A stretch of DNA of 64,000 nucleotides from Hyphomicrobium sp. (GTDB lineage Bacteria > Pseudomonadota > Alphaproteobacteria > Rhizobiales > Hyphomicrobiaceae), in assembly GCA_022843145.1 (NCBI GenBank), contig JALHOF010000003.1, positions 186,001-250,000 of the forward strand, written 5' to 3'. The notes beneath the pieces are model-generated. The model worked only from the letters and a program-made list of their open reading frames with translations. It did not search any database and was not told where the DNA came from. The position numbers and the translations under genes are program-made. Shown here one piece after another: positions 11,172-21,004 of the stretch (positions within the stretch are counted from its first letter, which is position 1; each line of letters starts with the position of its first letter).

Positions 11172-11788
11172 CGGCGGAACTCCATGAGGCGCGCGACGTA
11201 GCGCGCGATGAGGTCGACTTCGAGATTGATCTGATCGCCGGGCTTTTTGCGCTCCCAGGTCGTCGCGGTCAAGGTGTGGGGAATGACGTTCACCCCAAAC
11301 CGGTTGCCCATGACCTCGTTCACCGTCAACGAGGTACCATCGAGCGCCACCGAGCCTTTCGGTGCGACGTAGCGCGCCAGATGTTCCGGCACCTCAAAGG
11401 TGAAGCGCCGGCTCGAACCGTCCGGCTGGATTTCGAGTATCGTGGCTAATCCGTCGATGTGCCCCGTGACTATATGTCCGCCGAGCTCGTCCTTGGCCGC
11501 GAGCGCGCGCTCCAGATTTAACTTGCGCCCATTGACCCATTTTCCGAGCGACGTCTTGGAGAGCGTCTCGTTCGACACGTCGACCGAGAACACACTGCCG
11601 GGGCCCTCCGCGCCGCTTCTGCTCGCCGCCGGGTCCGCGACCACGGACGTCACGGTCAGGCAGACGCCGTCACAGGCGATCGAGGCGCCGAGTGCAATTG
11701 AAGCGGGATCGTAGCCCGAGGCGATCTCGAAGCGGCCGCCGTCATGGCCCCGCACTTCGCCGATCGCGGTGATGATACCGGTGAACAT
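11168..11788 (-). CDS. ribE: Riboflavin synthase, alpha chain
   Basis: A 206-residue riboflavin synthase, which dismutates two 6,7-dimethyl-8-ribityllumazine molecules to riboflavin in the last step of the pathway. It shows the characteristic start MFTGII, followed by two similar beta-barrel halves: SIACDGVCLTVTSV with SNETLSKT in the first, and SVALDGTSLTVNEV with IPHTLTATTW in the second; GGHIVTGHIDG links them. It lies eight bases after ribD and overlaps ribBA by four bases, so these genes are one translationally coupled unit. Confidence 0.95.
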   Translation of the reverse strand: MFTGIITAIGEVRGHDGGRFEIASGYDPASIALGASIACDGVCLTVTSVVADPAASRSGAEGPGSVFSVDVSNETLSKTSLGKWVNGRKLNLERALAAKDELGGHIVTGHIDGLATILEIQPDGSSRRFTFEVPEHLARYVAPKGSVALDGTSLTVNEVMGNRFGVNVIPHTLTATTWERKKPGDQINLEVDLIARYVARLMEFRR

Positions 11789-11796
11789 GGGCGTCC

Positions 11797-12990
11797 TCAG
11801 CTCGGTTCGTCGTTTCGGATAAGTCTAGCGCCTTCGTGCGGACGCTGCTCGTGGTGGGGCGCGACGCGGAATGTGACATGCCAGTCCGCGCCAGCGGGAC
11901 GCGTCGAGGTTCGTGCGAGCGGGATGTCGCCCAACAGATGCGCCACTGTCGCCGCCGCGCGCGCCTCGACCTCAGTCTTTTCGCTGCTGCCCGTGCTGGC
12001 GGCCTGGAACAGGTGGACCTCGTCGACAAGGCGGGCTTCGGCGAAGGATCGCCAAATCGTCGGTCCGCCTTCGACCAGCAATCGCGTAATTCCCTCCGCA
12101 ACGAGCAACTCCATGACCGCCGGCAACCACAGCCGTCCACCGACGATGGGAACGTGCAGCCACTTGTGGCCAGACGCTGCCGCTGTCGCGGCAGATCGGA
12201 CAGTTGATCCGTTATCCGGGCCGTTGACGAACAAGATCGGTGCCGTCGGCGCGGATCGGATCAGCTTTTCCGCATGCGTAAGATCACGCGTCCGCGACAG
12301 CACCACTCGGATGGGTGTCCTCGCGACCAGACCCGGCAAGCGGCACGTCAATTCCGGCTCATCGTCGCGCAGCGTCCCGGCGCCGATCAGGATCGCGTCC
12401 GCCTCCGCACGCAACAGATGTCCGCGTGCCCGTGCCTCCGCACCCGTTACCCAGACCGGCTGCCCGCCGCCCCCGCGCGGCACCGCACCGTCAGCGCCGG
12501 CGGCGATCTTCAGGGTCACCAACGGCCGCCGCTCTGTCACTCGGACAATGTGACCGCGCGTGATCCAGCGCGCTTCCGCTGCACCAATGCCGCGGTCCAC
12601 GTCGAGGCCGGCAGCGCGCAGCCGGTCGAGGCCGCGCCCCGCGACACGCGGATCGGGGTCCTCGATCGCAGTCACCACGCGGCGCAGCCCCGCAGCTACG
12701 ATCGCGTCGGCGCACGGAGGCGTCTTGCCGTGGTGTGAACAGGGCTCGAGCGTCACATACATCGTCTTGCCCCGGGCGCGGTCGCCGGCGCGGCGGATGG
12801 CTTCGGTTTCGGCATGCGGCCGTCCGCCTGGCTGTGTCCAACCACGTGCCACCACTTCCCCTGTCGCCTCGTCCGCGATGACCGCGCCGACAGCCGGATT
12901 TGGGGCTGTGTTGCCGTGTCCCCGCCGTGCCATCGCGAGCGCGATGGACATCATGGCGTGATCGAACGGGCTCGTGGATTTCGTGGTCAT
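11797..12990 (-). CDS. ribD: Bifunctional riboflavin deaminase/reductase
   Basis: A 397-residue bifunctional enzyme. Residues about 8-150 are the zinc deaminase: PNPAVGAVI, GGRPHAETEAI with the catalytic HAE, and TLEPCSHHGKTPPC with the zinc cysteines. Residues about 165-370 are the NADPH reductase of the DHFR-like RibD_C type, with VTLKIAAGADG, ADAILIGAGTLRDDEPELTCR and LLVEGGPTIWRSF. It catalyses the second and third steps of riboflavin synthesis. It is the first rib gene after nrdR, with an 82-base gap, so it may have its own promoter there. I see no FMN riboswitch upstream. Confidence 0.95.
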   Translation of the reverse strand: MTTKSTSPFDHAMMSIALAMARRGHGNTAPNPAVGAVIADEATGEVVARGWTQPGGRPHAETEAIRRAGDRARGKTMYVTLEPCSHHGKTPPCADAIVAAGLRRVVTAIEDPDPRVAGRGLDRLRAAGLDVDRGIGAAEARWITRGHIVRVTERRPLVTLKIAAGADGAVPRGGGGQPVWVTGAEARARGHLLRAEADAILIGAGTLRDDEPELTCRLPGLVARTPIRVVLSRTRDLTHAEKLIRSAPTAPILFVNGPDNGSTVRSAATAAASGHKWLHVPIVGGRLWLPAVMELLVAEGITRLLVEGGPTIWRSFAEARLVDEVHLFQAASTGSSEKTEVEARAAATVAHLLGDIPLARTSTRPAGADWHVTFRVAPHHEQRPHEGARLIRNDEPS

Positions 12991-13072
12991 CCGGCGGGGC
13001 TATGTACAACAGAAACACGGGCCCGCTTGCCGGGACCTCTTCCAGCGGATTAGGCCCTTTCTGCAGGGATCG

Positions 13073-13567
13073 CTAGTGCTTCTTCAGCGGCGGCGCCGTG
13101 CCGGGCGCGTCGGTGGCGTCGCGGGCGATTTCTCCCAGAACCTGCTCGAAGTCGGACGCTTCGCGGAAATCGCGATAGACCGACGCGAACCGCACATAGG
13201 CAACCGGATCGAGGCCGCGCAGCGCCTCCATCACGAGTTCGCCGATCACCGACGAAGGAACCTCGCTCTCGCCTTGGCTTTCGAGCTGCCGCACAATGCC
13301 TGAGACGCAGCGCTCGATGCGCTCACCCTCGATCGGTCGCTTCCGGAGCGCCACCTCGACCGAGCGGGCGAGCTTGTCGCGATCGAACGGAACCTTGCGG
13401 CCGGACCGCTTGAGGACGGTGATTTCACGCAATTGCACCCGCTCGAATGTGGTGAAGCGTCCACCGCAGTCCGGACAGACGCGGCGGCGGCGGATGGCGC
13501 TGTTCTCCTCCGACGGCCGGCTGTCCTTGACCTGCGTATTCTCGCCCGCGCAATAGGGGCAGCGCAT
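13073..13567 (-). CDS. nrdR: Transcriptional repressor NrdR
   Basis: A 164-residue NrdR, the ATP/dATP-sensing repressor of ribonucleotide reductase genes. The N-terminal zinc ribbon is MRCPYC ... CPDCGGRF, followed by the ATP-cone from about residue 48 ([22 protein letters not shown]) to FASVYRDF at about residue 132. A 30-residue tail ends in PPLKKH. It is the first gene of the rib cluster and begins just after the glyA terminator, so it starts a new transcript. Its likely target in this window is nrdJ. Confidence 0.95.
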   Translation of the reverse strand: MRCPYCAGENTQVKDSRPSEENSAIRRRRVCPDCGGRFTTFERVQLREITVLKRSGRKVPFDRDKLARSVEVALRKRPIEGERIERCVSGIVRQLESQGESEVPSSVIGELVMEALRGLDPVAYVRFASVYRDFREASDFEQVLGEIARDATDAPGTAPPLKKH

Positions 13568-13578
13568 GGTGATCTCCC

Positions 13579-13613
13579 AAAAAGCAAAACGCCGGGGACG
13601 CGAATCCCCGGCG
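13579..13613 (-). terminator. Rho-independent terminator of glyA
   Basis: The stem CGCCGGGGA with TCCCCGGCG (13590-13613, 6-base loop) is followed on the minus strand by GTTTTGCTTTTT. It separates glyA from nrdR. Confidence 0.85.
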
Positions 13614-13667
13614 TGGTGATCATACCGTGACGATCAATGTCACGAAACCTTGTTCGATGGCTCGATA

Positions 13668-14972
13668 TCAAACGTAGATCGGGAAGCGGTCACACAACGC
13701 GATGGCCTGCATCTTGACCTTCTCCTCGACTGCGCCGTTGCCGGCTTCACCGTTCTTGGCGAGACCGTCGAGCACTTCGGAGATCATCCGGCCGACTTCC
13801 TGGAATTCGGCGACGCCGAAGCCGCGCGTCGTGCCGGCCGGTGAGCCGAGACGGATGCCCGACGTCACCATCGGCTTCTCAGGGTCGAAAGGAATGCCGT
13901 TCTTGTTGACCGTGATGTGGGCGCGGCCGAGTGCCTTCTCGGAGATGTTGCCGGTGATCTTCTTCGGCCGGAGATCGACGAGAACGAGATGGGTATCGGT
14001 GCCGCCAGAGACAAGCGCGAACCCGTTCTGAACCATCACCTCGCCCATGGCTTTGCAGTTGTCCATGACCTGCTTGATGTAGAGCTTGAACTCGGGCTTT
14101 AACGCCTCGCCGAAGGCTGCAGCCTTGCCGGCGATGACATGCATCAGCGGGCCACCCTGGATGCCCGGGAAGATGGCCGAGTTGAACTTCTTCGCCAGAT
14201 CCTCGTCATTGGTCAGAATCATGCCGCCGCGCGGACCGCGCAGCGTCTTGTGGGTGGTCGTCGTGGCCACATGAGCGTGCGGGAACGGGCTCGGAAACAG
14301 CCCGGCGGCGACGAGACCAGCGAAATGGGCCATGTCGACCATGAAGTACGCGCCGACTTCATCGGCAATCTTGCGGAACGCTGCGAAGTCGATGGTGCGC
14401 GGGTAGGCCGATCCGCCGGCGATGATGAGCTTCGGCTTGTTCTCGAGCGCGACCTTACGCACATCGTCCATGTCGATGCGCTGATTGTCCTGGCGCACCA
14501 TGTAGTGCACGGCCTTGAACCACTTGCCGGACTGGTTGACCGGAGCGCCATGCGTGAGATGGCCGCCGTGAGCAAGATTGAGGCCCATGATGGTGTCGCC
14601 AGGCTGCAGCAGTGCGTTGAAGACGCCCTGGTTCGCCTGCGAGCCCGAGTTGGGCTGCACGTTGGCGAAGCCACAGCCGAAAAGCTTCTTGGCGCGGTCG
14701 ATGGCGAGGGTCTCGGCGACGTCGACGAACTGGCAACCGCCGTAGTAGCGCTTCCCCGGATAGCCTTCGGCGTATTTATTGGTGAGGACCGATCCCTGCG
14801 CCTCGAGGACGGCACGCGAGACGATGTTCTCCGAAGCGATCAATTCGATTTCGTGCTGCTGACGGCCGAGTTCGCTCTTGATGGCGCTGGCCAGTTCGGC
14901 ATCGGTTTCGGCCAGTGTGGCGGTGAAGAACTTGGACGCCTGATTGCTGCTGTAGGCTTTTGCTGTCGACAT
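13668..14972 (-). CDS. glyA: Serine hydroxymethyltransferase
   Basis: A 434-residue SHMT that interconverts serine and glycine with tetrahydrofolate and PLP and supplies one-carbon units. Marks are [11 protein letters not shown] near the start, [27 protein letters not shown], the PLP-lysine motif [14 protein letters not shown], and [16 protein letters not shown] near the end. The length is normal for the family. An intrinsic terminator follows the gene on the minus strand. The glyA-nrdR-rib-nusB order is widespread in alphaproteobacteria. Confidence 0.96.
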   Translation of the reverse strand: MSTAKAYSSNQASKFFTATLAETDAELASAIKSELGRQQHEIELIASENIVSRAVLEAQGSVLTNKYAEGYPGKRYYGGCQFVDVAETLAIDRAKKLFGCGFANVQPNSGSQANQGVFNALLQPGDTIMGLNLAHGGHLTHGAPVNQSGKWFKAVHYMVRQDNQRIDMDDVRKVALENKPKLIIAGGSAYPRTIDFAAFRKIADEVGAYFMVDMAHFAGLVAAGLFPSPFPHAHVATTTTHKTLRGPRGGMILTNDEDLAKKFNSAIFPGIQGGPLMHVIAGKAAAFGEALKPEFKLYIKQVMDNCKAMGEVMVQNGFALVSGGTDTHLVLVDLRPKKITGNISEKALGRAHITVNKNGIPFDPEKPMVTSGIRLGSPAGTTRGFGVAEFQEVGRMISEVLDGLAKNGEAGNGAVEEKVKMQAIALCDRFPIYV

Positions 14973-15229
14973 CGGGGATTTCCTCGGCGGGTGATGTGTC
15001 CAATGTTTGTGGGGCGTTGGCAGTCAAGCTCGAAGCCATGACGGCCGGGTCAACGCCGGACCCAGTACGTCTCGAGAAGTGTGTTGGCCTACCATAGTCC
15101 AATAGCGAGAGCGAGGGAACGACCCGTCGCAGCCCGTTCGGGTAGGTGCCAAAGCGAACGATTCCTCGGAACCGATACTGCTGTGCGCGTGTTTCTATCT
15201 GACAACGCGAACAAACAGCGAGAGATAAC

Positions 15230-15562
15230 ATGAGCAAAAATATCAAAATTCTTGCCGCTATTGCAATGATGGCGGCCGCGACAGCCGTGCATGCGCAGGA
15301 GGGTGCCCCCGGCTCCGCGAACGACGTCACAACGCAAGTCCAGAAGGATTCAACGGCGGGCACAAACCCGGCGACCAACCAGGGCATCATGGCCCCGGAC
15401 AAGTCCGACAGCTCGCTTTCGAACAAGGTGCAGAGCGACGGCTCGGCGGCTCGTGCAGGCACACCCACGCCGCCGGACCAGGGACCCGTTGTGCAAGCAC
15501 CCGTCGGCACGGCCCACCCGAAAGCTCTTCCCGGTCAGGGGAATATGCCTAACGGCGGCTAA
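15230..15562 (+). CDS. Small secreted protein of unknown function
   Basis: A 110-residue protein with a clear signal peptide: MSKNIKILAAIAMMAAATAVHA with cleavage before QEGAPGS. The mature part is short, hydrophilic and rich in Ser, Thr, Gly, Pro and Asn, without Cys or a recognisable domain, so it may be disordered. GAGAG precedes the ATG by about 6 bases. It stands alone and converges on hemA, with a strong hairpin between them. I do not recognise a family. Confidence 0.65.
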   Translation: MSKNIKILAAIAMMAAATAVHAQEGAPGSANDVTTQVQKDSTAGTNPATNQGIMAPDKSDSSLSNKVQSDGSAARAGTPTPPDQGPVVQAPVGTAHPKALPGQGNMPNGG

Positions 15563-15578
15563 CGCTCGATAGATTTGC

Positions 15579-15605
15579 GCCCGGACGGCTATAAACCGTC
15601 CGGGC
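15579..15605. terminator. Hairpin between the convergent secreted-protein gene and hemA
   Basis: A perfect 10-bp stem, GCCCGGACGG with CCGTCCGGGC, and a 7-base loop CTATAAA. Neither side has a clear T-run, so it may act as a two-way transcript end or a transcript-stabilising hairpin. Confidence 0.6.
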
Positions 15606-15653
15606 GACGTGTCGCGGAATGATCTGATTGACGCGGATCGACGGCGCGCGCTG

Positions 15654-16886
15654 CTATTCAGCGGCGAGCTTCGTCATCACGCCCTTCGAGAGCGGGCATG
15701 CAGCCCACAGCTCGCCGATCGACGCGACGAGGTGAGCCATCTGCGCATCCGTGTGCTGCGGTGTCGGCGTTAAACGCAGCCGCTCCGTGCCCCTCGGGAC
15801 AGTTGGATAGTTGATCGGCTGTACGTAGATGCCGAAGCGATCCAGCAACGTGTCCGTGATCGCCTTGCAGTGGACGGGGTCGCCGACCAAAACCGGAACG
15901 ATGTGGCTATGTCCCGGCACGATGTGGACGCCGACGCTCGACAGCCGAGCTTTGAGTGTCCGCGCCCGCTCCTGGTGGCGCGCCCGTTCGATCTGGCTGC
16001 CCTTGAGGTAGCGGATAGACGCCAGCGCGCCGGCGGCAATGGCGGGTGCGATCGATGTCGTGAAAATAAACCCTGACGCAAACGACCGGATCGCATCGCA
16101 ACAGGCGCGGCTGGCGGCGATATAGCCGCCCATGACGCCGAACCCCTTCGCGAGCGTGCCGTTGATGATATCGACCCGATGCATGACGCCGTCACGCTCG
16201 GCGATGCCGCCGCCGCGCGGACCGTATATGCCGACGGCGTGCACCTCGTCGAGATACGTCATGGCTCCGTACTTTTCGGCAAGGTCGCAGATCGCGGCGA
16301 TCGGAGCGATATGACCGTCCATCGAATAGACGCTCTCGAAAGCGATGATCTTCGGCGTGTCGTGAGGCAACGACTTCAGCTTGACTTCCAGATCCTCGAT
16401 GTCGTTGTGACGGAAAATCAATTTGCGTCCGCCGCCGTGGCGAATGCCTTCGATCATCGAGGCATGATTCTTTTCGTCGGAAACGATCACGCACCCTGGG
16501 AGCAACTTCACCAGAGTTGCCAGCGTCGCGTCGTTGGCGACGTACGCCGACGTGAATAGGAGGGCCGCTTCCTTGCCGTGCAGATCCGCGATCTCGGACT
16601 CGAGTTCGACGTGATAGTGCGTAGTCCCGGAAATATTACGAGTGCCGCCAGAACCGGCGCCGACGCTATCGATCGCCTCGTGCATCGCGGCGATCACGTT
16701 CGGGTGTTGCCCCATCCCGAGATAGTCGTTGGAACACCAGACAGTAATGGGCTGAGAGACGCCGCTGGCAAAGCGTTCGGCCTCTGGAAATGAACCGCGC
16801 CGACGACGCAGGTCAGCGAATACCCGATAGCGCCCTTCGCGATGGACCGCCGCAAGGGCATCCTCGAACTTGCTCTCGTAGTTCAT
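15654..16886 (-). CDS. hemA: 5-aminolevulinate synthase
   Basis: A 410-residue ALA synthase, the C4-pathway entry to heme: glycine plus succinyl-CoA to 5-aminolevulinate with PLP. Marks are the N-terminus [12 protein letters not shown] and [10 protein letters not shown], then [60 protein letters not shown] and the PLP-lysine motif [14 protein letters not shown]. The ATG at 16886 was chosen because ALA synthases start there; an upstream ATG at 16922 is also in frame. hemB lies 6 kb away in this window. The C4 enzyme is a typical alphaproteobacterial trait. Confidence 0.95.
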   Translation of the reverse strand: MNYESKFEDALAAVHREGRYRVFADLRRRRGSFPEAERFASGVSQPITVWCSNDYLGMGQHPNVIAAMHEAIDSVGAGSGGTRNISGTTHYHVELESEIADLHGKEAALLFTSAYVANDATLATLVKLLPGCVIVSDEKNHASMIEGIRHGGGRKLIFRHNDIEDLEVKLKSLPHDTPKIIAFESVYSMDGHIAPIAAICDLAEKYGAMTYLDEVHAVGIYGPRGGGIAERDGVMHRVDIINGTLAKGFGVMGGYIAASRACCDAIRSFASGFIFTTSIAPAIAAGALASIRYLKGSQIERARHQERARTLKARLSSVGVHIVPGHSHIVPVLVGDPVHCKAITDTLLDRFGIYVQPINYPTVPRGTERLRLTPTPQHTDAQMAHLVASIGELWAACPLSKGVMTKLAAE

Positions 16887-17278
16887 CGGCAGCTTCGCTT
16901 CCCCTAGACTTTTTTTAAGCATCCTACACCGCCGCTTTCGTCGCAACATCCCCAAGTGTCGCGCCCGGCGGTCAAAACGGCGGCCCGTCTGCATAATTGA
17001 CGGTCCCGGCACCGCTTGCAAGTCACCCAGGCGTTAACTTCTTGTGATCCTTGCACGAGCGTCGCGCTGGGTTTTTGACTTCCGTCATGTCATCGCGGCC
17101 GAATTGTCGCGGCGGCGAACAGGTCGCATTCGCCTTTGGCGCAGTAGGGCTTCCGCCACCGGAACGGTGCGCCAGAACCGTCGACGCCGCCCGCGGTGGA
17201 CCGCGTGCGGCGTCATGCATTCAGCTTTGAAACGTTATGACGGACGGCGTTGCAATCGCGCGGTGACCCGCATCGGGA
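16887..17278. other. Intergenic region upstream of hemA
   Basis: A 392-base region that must hold the hemA promoter (minus strand) and the end of the L,D-transpeptidase transcript. A T-rich run (CTTTTTTTAA-like on the plus strand, about 16908-16919) lies just before the hemA start. I see no gene here that I can support. Confidence 0.4.
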
Positions 17279-18586
17279 TTAATAAGCGGAGGCGGTCGGG
17301 CCGACGCCGTCCTTGTTATAGAGGTCGCGGCGGAACTGGACGACGCCGTCCTCGGTTGCCCAAGCGGTAATGTAGACGAAGTGCAGCGTCACTGGCTTTT
17401 TGAGTTTGACGTCCATGCGCTCGCGCGTCTCTTTCAGTTTGCCAATCCGCTCGAGGTTCCATCCTCCCTGATCGGCGAGTAGCCAATTGGCGAGATCCTC
17501 GATTCCCTGCACGCGAATGCATCCCGAACTCGCGGCGCGGAAGTTACGCCCGAACAAATTGTCGGAGGGCGTGTCGTGCATGTAGACTGAATGGGCGTTG
17601 TGGAAGTTGATCTTGAGGAATCCGAGCGGATTTTCTTTGCCCGGCTGCTGGCTATAGCTGAGACTCATCGGCTGGCCGGACTTCCAGTTCACTTTTTCCG
17701 GATCGATCTTCTTGCCGTTGCCGTCGTAGGCGTCGATCCCGAACTTCGTCAGCACATCTTTACCGTTGGATTGCATCTCCCGGCCGCGCGGGATGAGATC
17801 CTTGGTGATCACGGTTGGGGGCAAGCGCCAGACCGGATTGAAGTTGAGCTCATAGATGTTTGAAGACAGCAGCGGTGTCTGGCGGTCGATTTTGCCGACA
17901 ACGCCCGAGTGACGAGAAACAACGCGGTCGCCTTCCACCGCTTCGATCTGAGCGGCGGGCACGTTGACCATCACATACCGCTTGCCGGCGGAGCGTGCGA
18001 GGGAAGACAGCCGGCTCAAGTTCTGTTGCAGTTGCTTCAATCGTGCGGCGGCCGAGACGTTGAGCGCGGGGATCGTGCGTTTGTCGACGATGCCGGTCGG
18101 CGTGAGACCATTCGAAGCCTGGAACCGCTTCACGGCCTTTTCTAGAGTGTAATCAAATGTTTGCGAATTCGGGTTGTCGTCCTTGAGGTCGCCTGACAAT
18201 GCCAAGCGTTCGCGAAGAATACTGACCGCTGGGCCGCTGGCGCCAAGTTGAAGCACAGTATCCGGGACGAGTTTCCAGCCGCCTTGGGCGACGATGTCTT
18301 GGTAACGCTTGATGGCTGATTTCGTGGCGTCGATGTTGGCGGGCGACAGCGTGGGGAAGCCTTTCGGGGGGTTGGCCTCCCACTGTTTGATGTAATCGCG
18401 ATCAACAGGCGCAGTATAAGTCCCCGGAGAGCCCGGTCCGGTGAAGGGGTTCCACGTGCCGGAGCCTTCGTAAGCGATCGCGCTGGCGGGGATCATGACG
18501 ACGGCCATGGCCGCAAGCGACAGCGCCGCAGTGCCCCGTAAAGCGTCGGAAAGCGCGGATTTTGGCAAGTTCATGGATCGGCTCAC
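17279..18586 (-). CDS. L,D-transpeptidase (YkuD) with peptidoglycan-binding domain, LdtP-like
   Basis: A 435-residue exported enzyme. A signal peptide covers about residues 1-38 (TAALSLAAMAVVMIPASAIA before YEG). A PG_binding_1 domain follows at about 110-185 (LGASGPAVSILRERLALSGDL ... KAVKRFQASNGLTPTG), then the YkuD domain from about 200 (RYVMVNVPAAQIEAV) to the catalytic motif HDTPSDNLFG ... SSGCIRVQG with the nucleophile Cys. It should form 3-3 cross-links or attach proteins to peptidoglycan in the periplasm. The GTG at 18586 was chosen for its GGGAG seven bases upstream. The MarR-type gene just upstream matches LdtR, which controls ldtP in Liberibacter. Confidence 0.88.
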   Translation of the reverse strand: MSRSMNLPKSALSDALRGTAALSLAAMAVVMIPASAIAYEGSGTWNPFTGPGSPGTYTAPVDRDYIKQWEANPPKGFPTLSPANIDATKSAIKRYQDIVAQGGWKLVPDTVLQLGASGPAVSILRERLALSGDLKDDNPNSQTFDYTLEKAVKRFQASNGLTPTGIVDKRTIPALNVSAAARLKQLQQNLSRLSSLARSAGKRYVMVNVPAAQIEAVEGDRVVSRHSGVVGKIDRQTPLLSSNIYELNFNPVWRLPPTVITKDLIPRGREMQSNGKDVLTKFGIDAYDGNGKKIDPEKVNWKSGQPMSLSYSQQPGKENPLGFLKINFHNAHSVYMHDTPSDNLFGRNFRAASSGCIRVQGIEDLANWLLADQGGWNLERIGKLKETRERMDVKLKKPVTLHFVYITAWATEDGVVQFRRDLYNKDGVGPTASAY

Positions 18587-18890
18587 GTGAGCGCTCCCTC
18601 GTGTCATGCGAAAAATTGGAATGGACTCTCGACGCCGCGAGTGTCGCGCCTCGTGGTTAACGAAAATTTACAGGGCTCGCCAGCGGAGGGCTGGAGCAAC
18701 GTGCAGTATTCGGGCTCGCGATGCAAAGTGGTTTTGGGGAATTGCGGGGTGGGCCCGGTACGGTGGTGCCGAGCGGACACAATTGCTCATGTGTCAGGCA
18801 AAATATTCAACAAGAGCAAATAGTTCGAGGGGCCGCGGACAATGTTCGCGGCCCCTCCGACACACACAGAGATAGAGAAGACTTGGGCAA
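18587..18890. other. Intergenic region between ldtR and the L,D-transpeptidase gene
   Basis: This 304-base gap holds the ldtR terminator hairpin and then about 240 bases that should contain the transpeptidase promoter and possibly LdtR sites. AT-rich patches occur near 18655-18675 and 18795-18822. I could not single out an operator by eye. Confidence 0.4.
18828..18856 (-). terminator. Terminator hairpin of ldtR
   Basis: Stem AGGGGCCGCG (18828-18837) with CGCGGCCCCT (18847-18856), 35 bases past the ldtR stop; the minus-strand tail is only mildly T-rich (CTATTTGCTCTTG). Confidence 0.65.
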
Positions 18891-19400
18891 TCAGAGGCGA
18901 TAGCGGATTTGGTCCGACCAGAAGCGCTCAAGGCGGACCAGGGCCTTGTTGAGGCCACGGATCTCGTCGTTGCCGATCTCGCCGACGCTCTGCACGGAGC
19001 CGAGCTGGCGGTGGTAGAGAGCCTGGACGATTTCGCGCGCCTCGAGACCCTTGTCGGTCAGGCTGACGCGCACCGAGCGACGGTCGGTGTCGGACCGCTT
19101 GTAGTGGATGTAGCCCATATCGACGAGCTTCTTGAGATTGTAGGAGACGTTCGAGCCGAGATAATAGCCGCGCGTCTTCAACTCGCCCGCCGTCAGCTCG
19201 CTCTCGCCGATGTTGTAGAGCAGCAAAGCCTGAACGGAGTTGAGTTCGGCTCCGCCCTGGCGGTCGAACTCGTCCTTGATGACATCGAGAAGTAGCCGGT
19301 GAAGGCGCTCGATCAGGCGCAGGGCCTGAAGATATTCGCCGCGGAAGGCCTCGTCCTGGGCGGGCGCGGCGTGGCGCGCAGCATTGATCGCGATACTCAT
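18891..19400 (-). CDS. ldtR: MarR-family winged-helix regulator, LdtR-like
   Basis: A 169-residue MarR-family protein. The winged helix spans about residues 55-125: LNSVQALLLYNIGESELTAGELK, RGYYLGSNVSYNLKKLVDMGYI as recognition helix, and the wing HYKRSDTDRRSVRVSLTDKG. Long helices at both ends form the dimer interface. The sequence and its position upstream of an L,D-transpeptidase match LdtR of Rhizobiales, known from Candidatus Liberibacter asiaticus as an activator of ldtP and of osmotic stress tolerance. A terminator hairpin follows it, so transpeptidase and regulator are probably separate transcripts. Confidence 0.85.
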   Translation of the reverse strand: MSIAINAARHAAPAQDEAFRGEYLQALRLIERLHRLLLDVIKDEFDRQGGAELNSVQALLLYNIGESELTAGELKTRGYYLGSNVSYNLKKLVDMGYIHYKRSDTDRRSVRVSLTDKGLEAREIVQALYHRQLGSVQSVGEIGNDEIRGLNKALVRLERFWSDQIRYRL

Positions 19401-19783
19401 TGTCCTGCCTCTGATACCTGTTTGACGCGTCCCGGTTTTCCGGGTTGTCCAAACCGTAACAGTGAGAACTAAAACTTACCTCAATAGATATAGTAAAAGA
19501 ATAGTAACGGCCCCTTTCTGGAATGGTTTGTTTGCCAGTTTCATTTTGAAACAGTTGGTAATGCTTCGTTATTATTTGAAAACCCCGCGAAACCTTTGCG
19601 CGATGTCCCGCTCAGGTAGAATTTTGCAATCAACGCGGGTGGCAAGTCGAAGGACATGTTGCGACATGAAGCACGGCTGCGACATGGACATGAACGTTGC
19701 CGTGAGCACTGTGTTCGGCGACGCCCAAAGCGAGCCTCGACGCGACGACGAGAGCGGCGGACTGAACCTGGCCAAGACGAGGA
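19401..19783. other. AT-rich intergenic region upstream of ldtR
   Basis: A 383-base region, clearly AT-richer than its surroundings between about 19455 and 19590 (for example ACTTACCTCAATAGATATAG and nearby TA-rich steps). It should contain the ldtR promoter on the minus strand. No coding frame here has a Shine-Dalgarno or a recognisable product. Confidence 0.4.
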
Positions 19784-21004
19784 TCAGCGCTGGGCCTGGA
19801 TCTGGTCGCGTGGTGTAAGAGCGAGGCCGCCGTCGTCCAGTGGAGCGAAGTGGGCGGCGATCGCGGATGGATCGATGTCGGCGTTCGTCGCGGGCTGCCA
19901 ATCCGGCTTGCCGTCTTTGTCGATCAACGCGGCGCGCACGCCCTCGGCGAAATCGTGGCCTTCGAGGCAGCGGCACGCCAGCCGATAATCAATCTCGAGC
20001 ACGGCATCGAGGTCGAGCGCGGCCGCGCCGCGGATGTGGCGCAACGTGATGGCGAGCGAGGTCGGCGAGCGGGCGAGTAGGTCGCGGCGGACGGCGGCCG
20101 CCCAGTCAGCGTCGGCGCGGTCGCCTTCGGAGTGTGCGGCTTGATCGAGCCGCGCGATGATGTCCGCGACGTCCGGTGCCGAGAAGCAGCGCTGGATGAG
20201 GCCACGGCGAGCCAACAGCTCGGACGGCCCCGGGTCCTGATGATGGCTGTCGAGCAATTGATCGACCGGATATGCGCCGGCAAGCGCATCGACGATCATG
20301 CCGTGCTCGGTCGCCGCGATGCAGTGGGTGACGAGCCCGAGATGGAAGGCGTCGGCGCGACCAATCGTGCGCCCGGTGAGGCCCAGATACATGCCGATCT
20401 CGTCGGGCATTCGGGCGAAGGCGTGAACGGCACCCACATCGGGGAACAGGCCGATCGCGGTTTCCGGCATGGCGAACCGATAGCCTTCGCCCGCGACGCG
20501 ATGTGTGCCGAACAACGTGACGCCGACGCCCGAGCCCATCACCATGCCGTCAATGAGCGAAACCGTCGGCTTGGTGAAGCATTCGAGTGTCCAGTTGAGT
20601 CGATATTCGTCGGCGAATGCGCGGCGCGCGCGGGCAGGGTCCGATTTGCCCCAGGCGACCAGTTCACGCACGTCGCCGCCTGATGAAAAAGCCTTCGGAT
20701 TGTCCGAGCGGAGAACGAGGCAGTAATTCATCGGGTCGCGCGCGATGCGCGGCATCTCACTCGCCAGCTTTGCGCGCATCTCCGTTGTCAGCGCATTCAG
20801 CGCGCGCGGCCGGTCGAGGGTGACGACCGCCGCCGCGCCGCGCGATTCGATGCGAATTTCGGGGCCGATCGAGGCGAGGACGGGCCGCGCTGGCGCGGTC
20901 GGAGCCGTTGGCGATGTCGTGTCGGTCAAGAGGAGCGATCCGGGAGCAGTTATTGTGAGCCGGTCCGTTGTGTGCACCAAGCGTGCGCGAGCGGTTTCCG
21001 GCAA
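19784..21004 (-). CDS. Enoyl-CoA hydratase/isomerase family protein, 3-hydroxyisobutyryl-CoA hydrolase-like
   Basis: A 406-residue crotonase-fold protein. The two oxyanion-hole segments are KAFSSGGDVRELVAWG and IDGMVMGSGVGVTLFG; the catalytic region reads FAMPETAIGLFPDVGAVHAFARMP, with the Glu and Asp that distinguish 3-hydroxyisobutyryl-CoA hydrolases of valine breakdown from plain hydratases. The C-terminal part (SLAITLRHIRGAAALDLDAVLEIDYRLACRCL, then DFAEGVRAALIDKDGKPDWQP) is typical of that subfamily. The first about 45 residues are Thr/Pro/Ala-rich and exceed the family's usual start, so the true start may be downstream. It is transcribed away from the extensin-like gene. Confidence 0.85.
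   Translation of the reverse strand: MPETARARLVHTTDRLTITAPGSLLLTDTTSPTAPTAPARPVLASIGPEIRIESRGAAAVVTLDRPRALNALTTEMRAKLASEMPRIARDPMNYCLVLRSDNPKAFSSGGDVRELVAWGKSDPARARRAFADEYRLNWTLECFTKPTVSLIDGMVMGSGVGVTLFGTHRVAGEGYRFAMPETAIGLFPDVGAVHAFARMPDEIGMYLGLTGRTIGRADAFHLGLVTHCIAATEHGMIVDALAGAYPVDQLLDSHHQDPGPSELLARRGLIQRCFSAPDVADIIARLDQAAHSEGDRADADWAAAVRRDLLARSPTSLAITLRHIRGAAALDLDAVLEIDYRLACRCLEGHDFAEGVRAALIDKDGKPDWQPATNADIDPSAIAAHFAPLDDGGLALTPRDQIQAQR

Noticed and set aside
12991-13072. Possible FMN riboswitch before ribD
   Set aside because: The gap between nrdR and ribD is only 82 bases and shows no RFN-type motifs.
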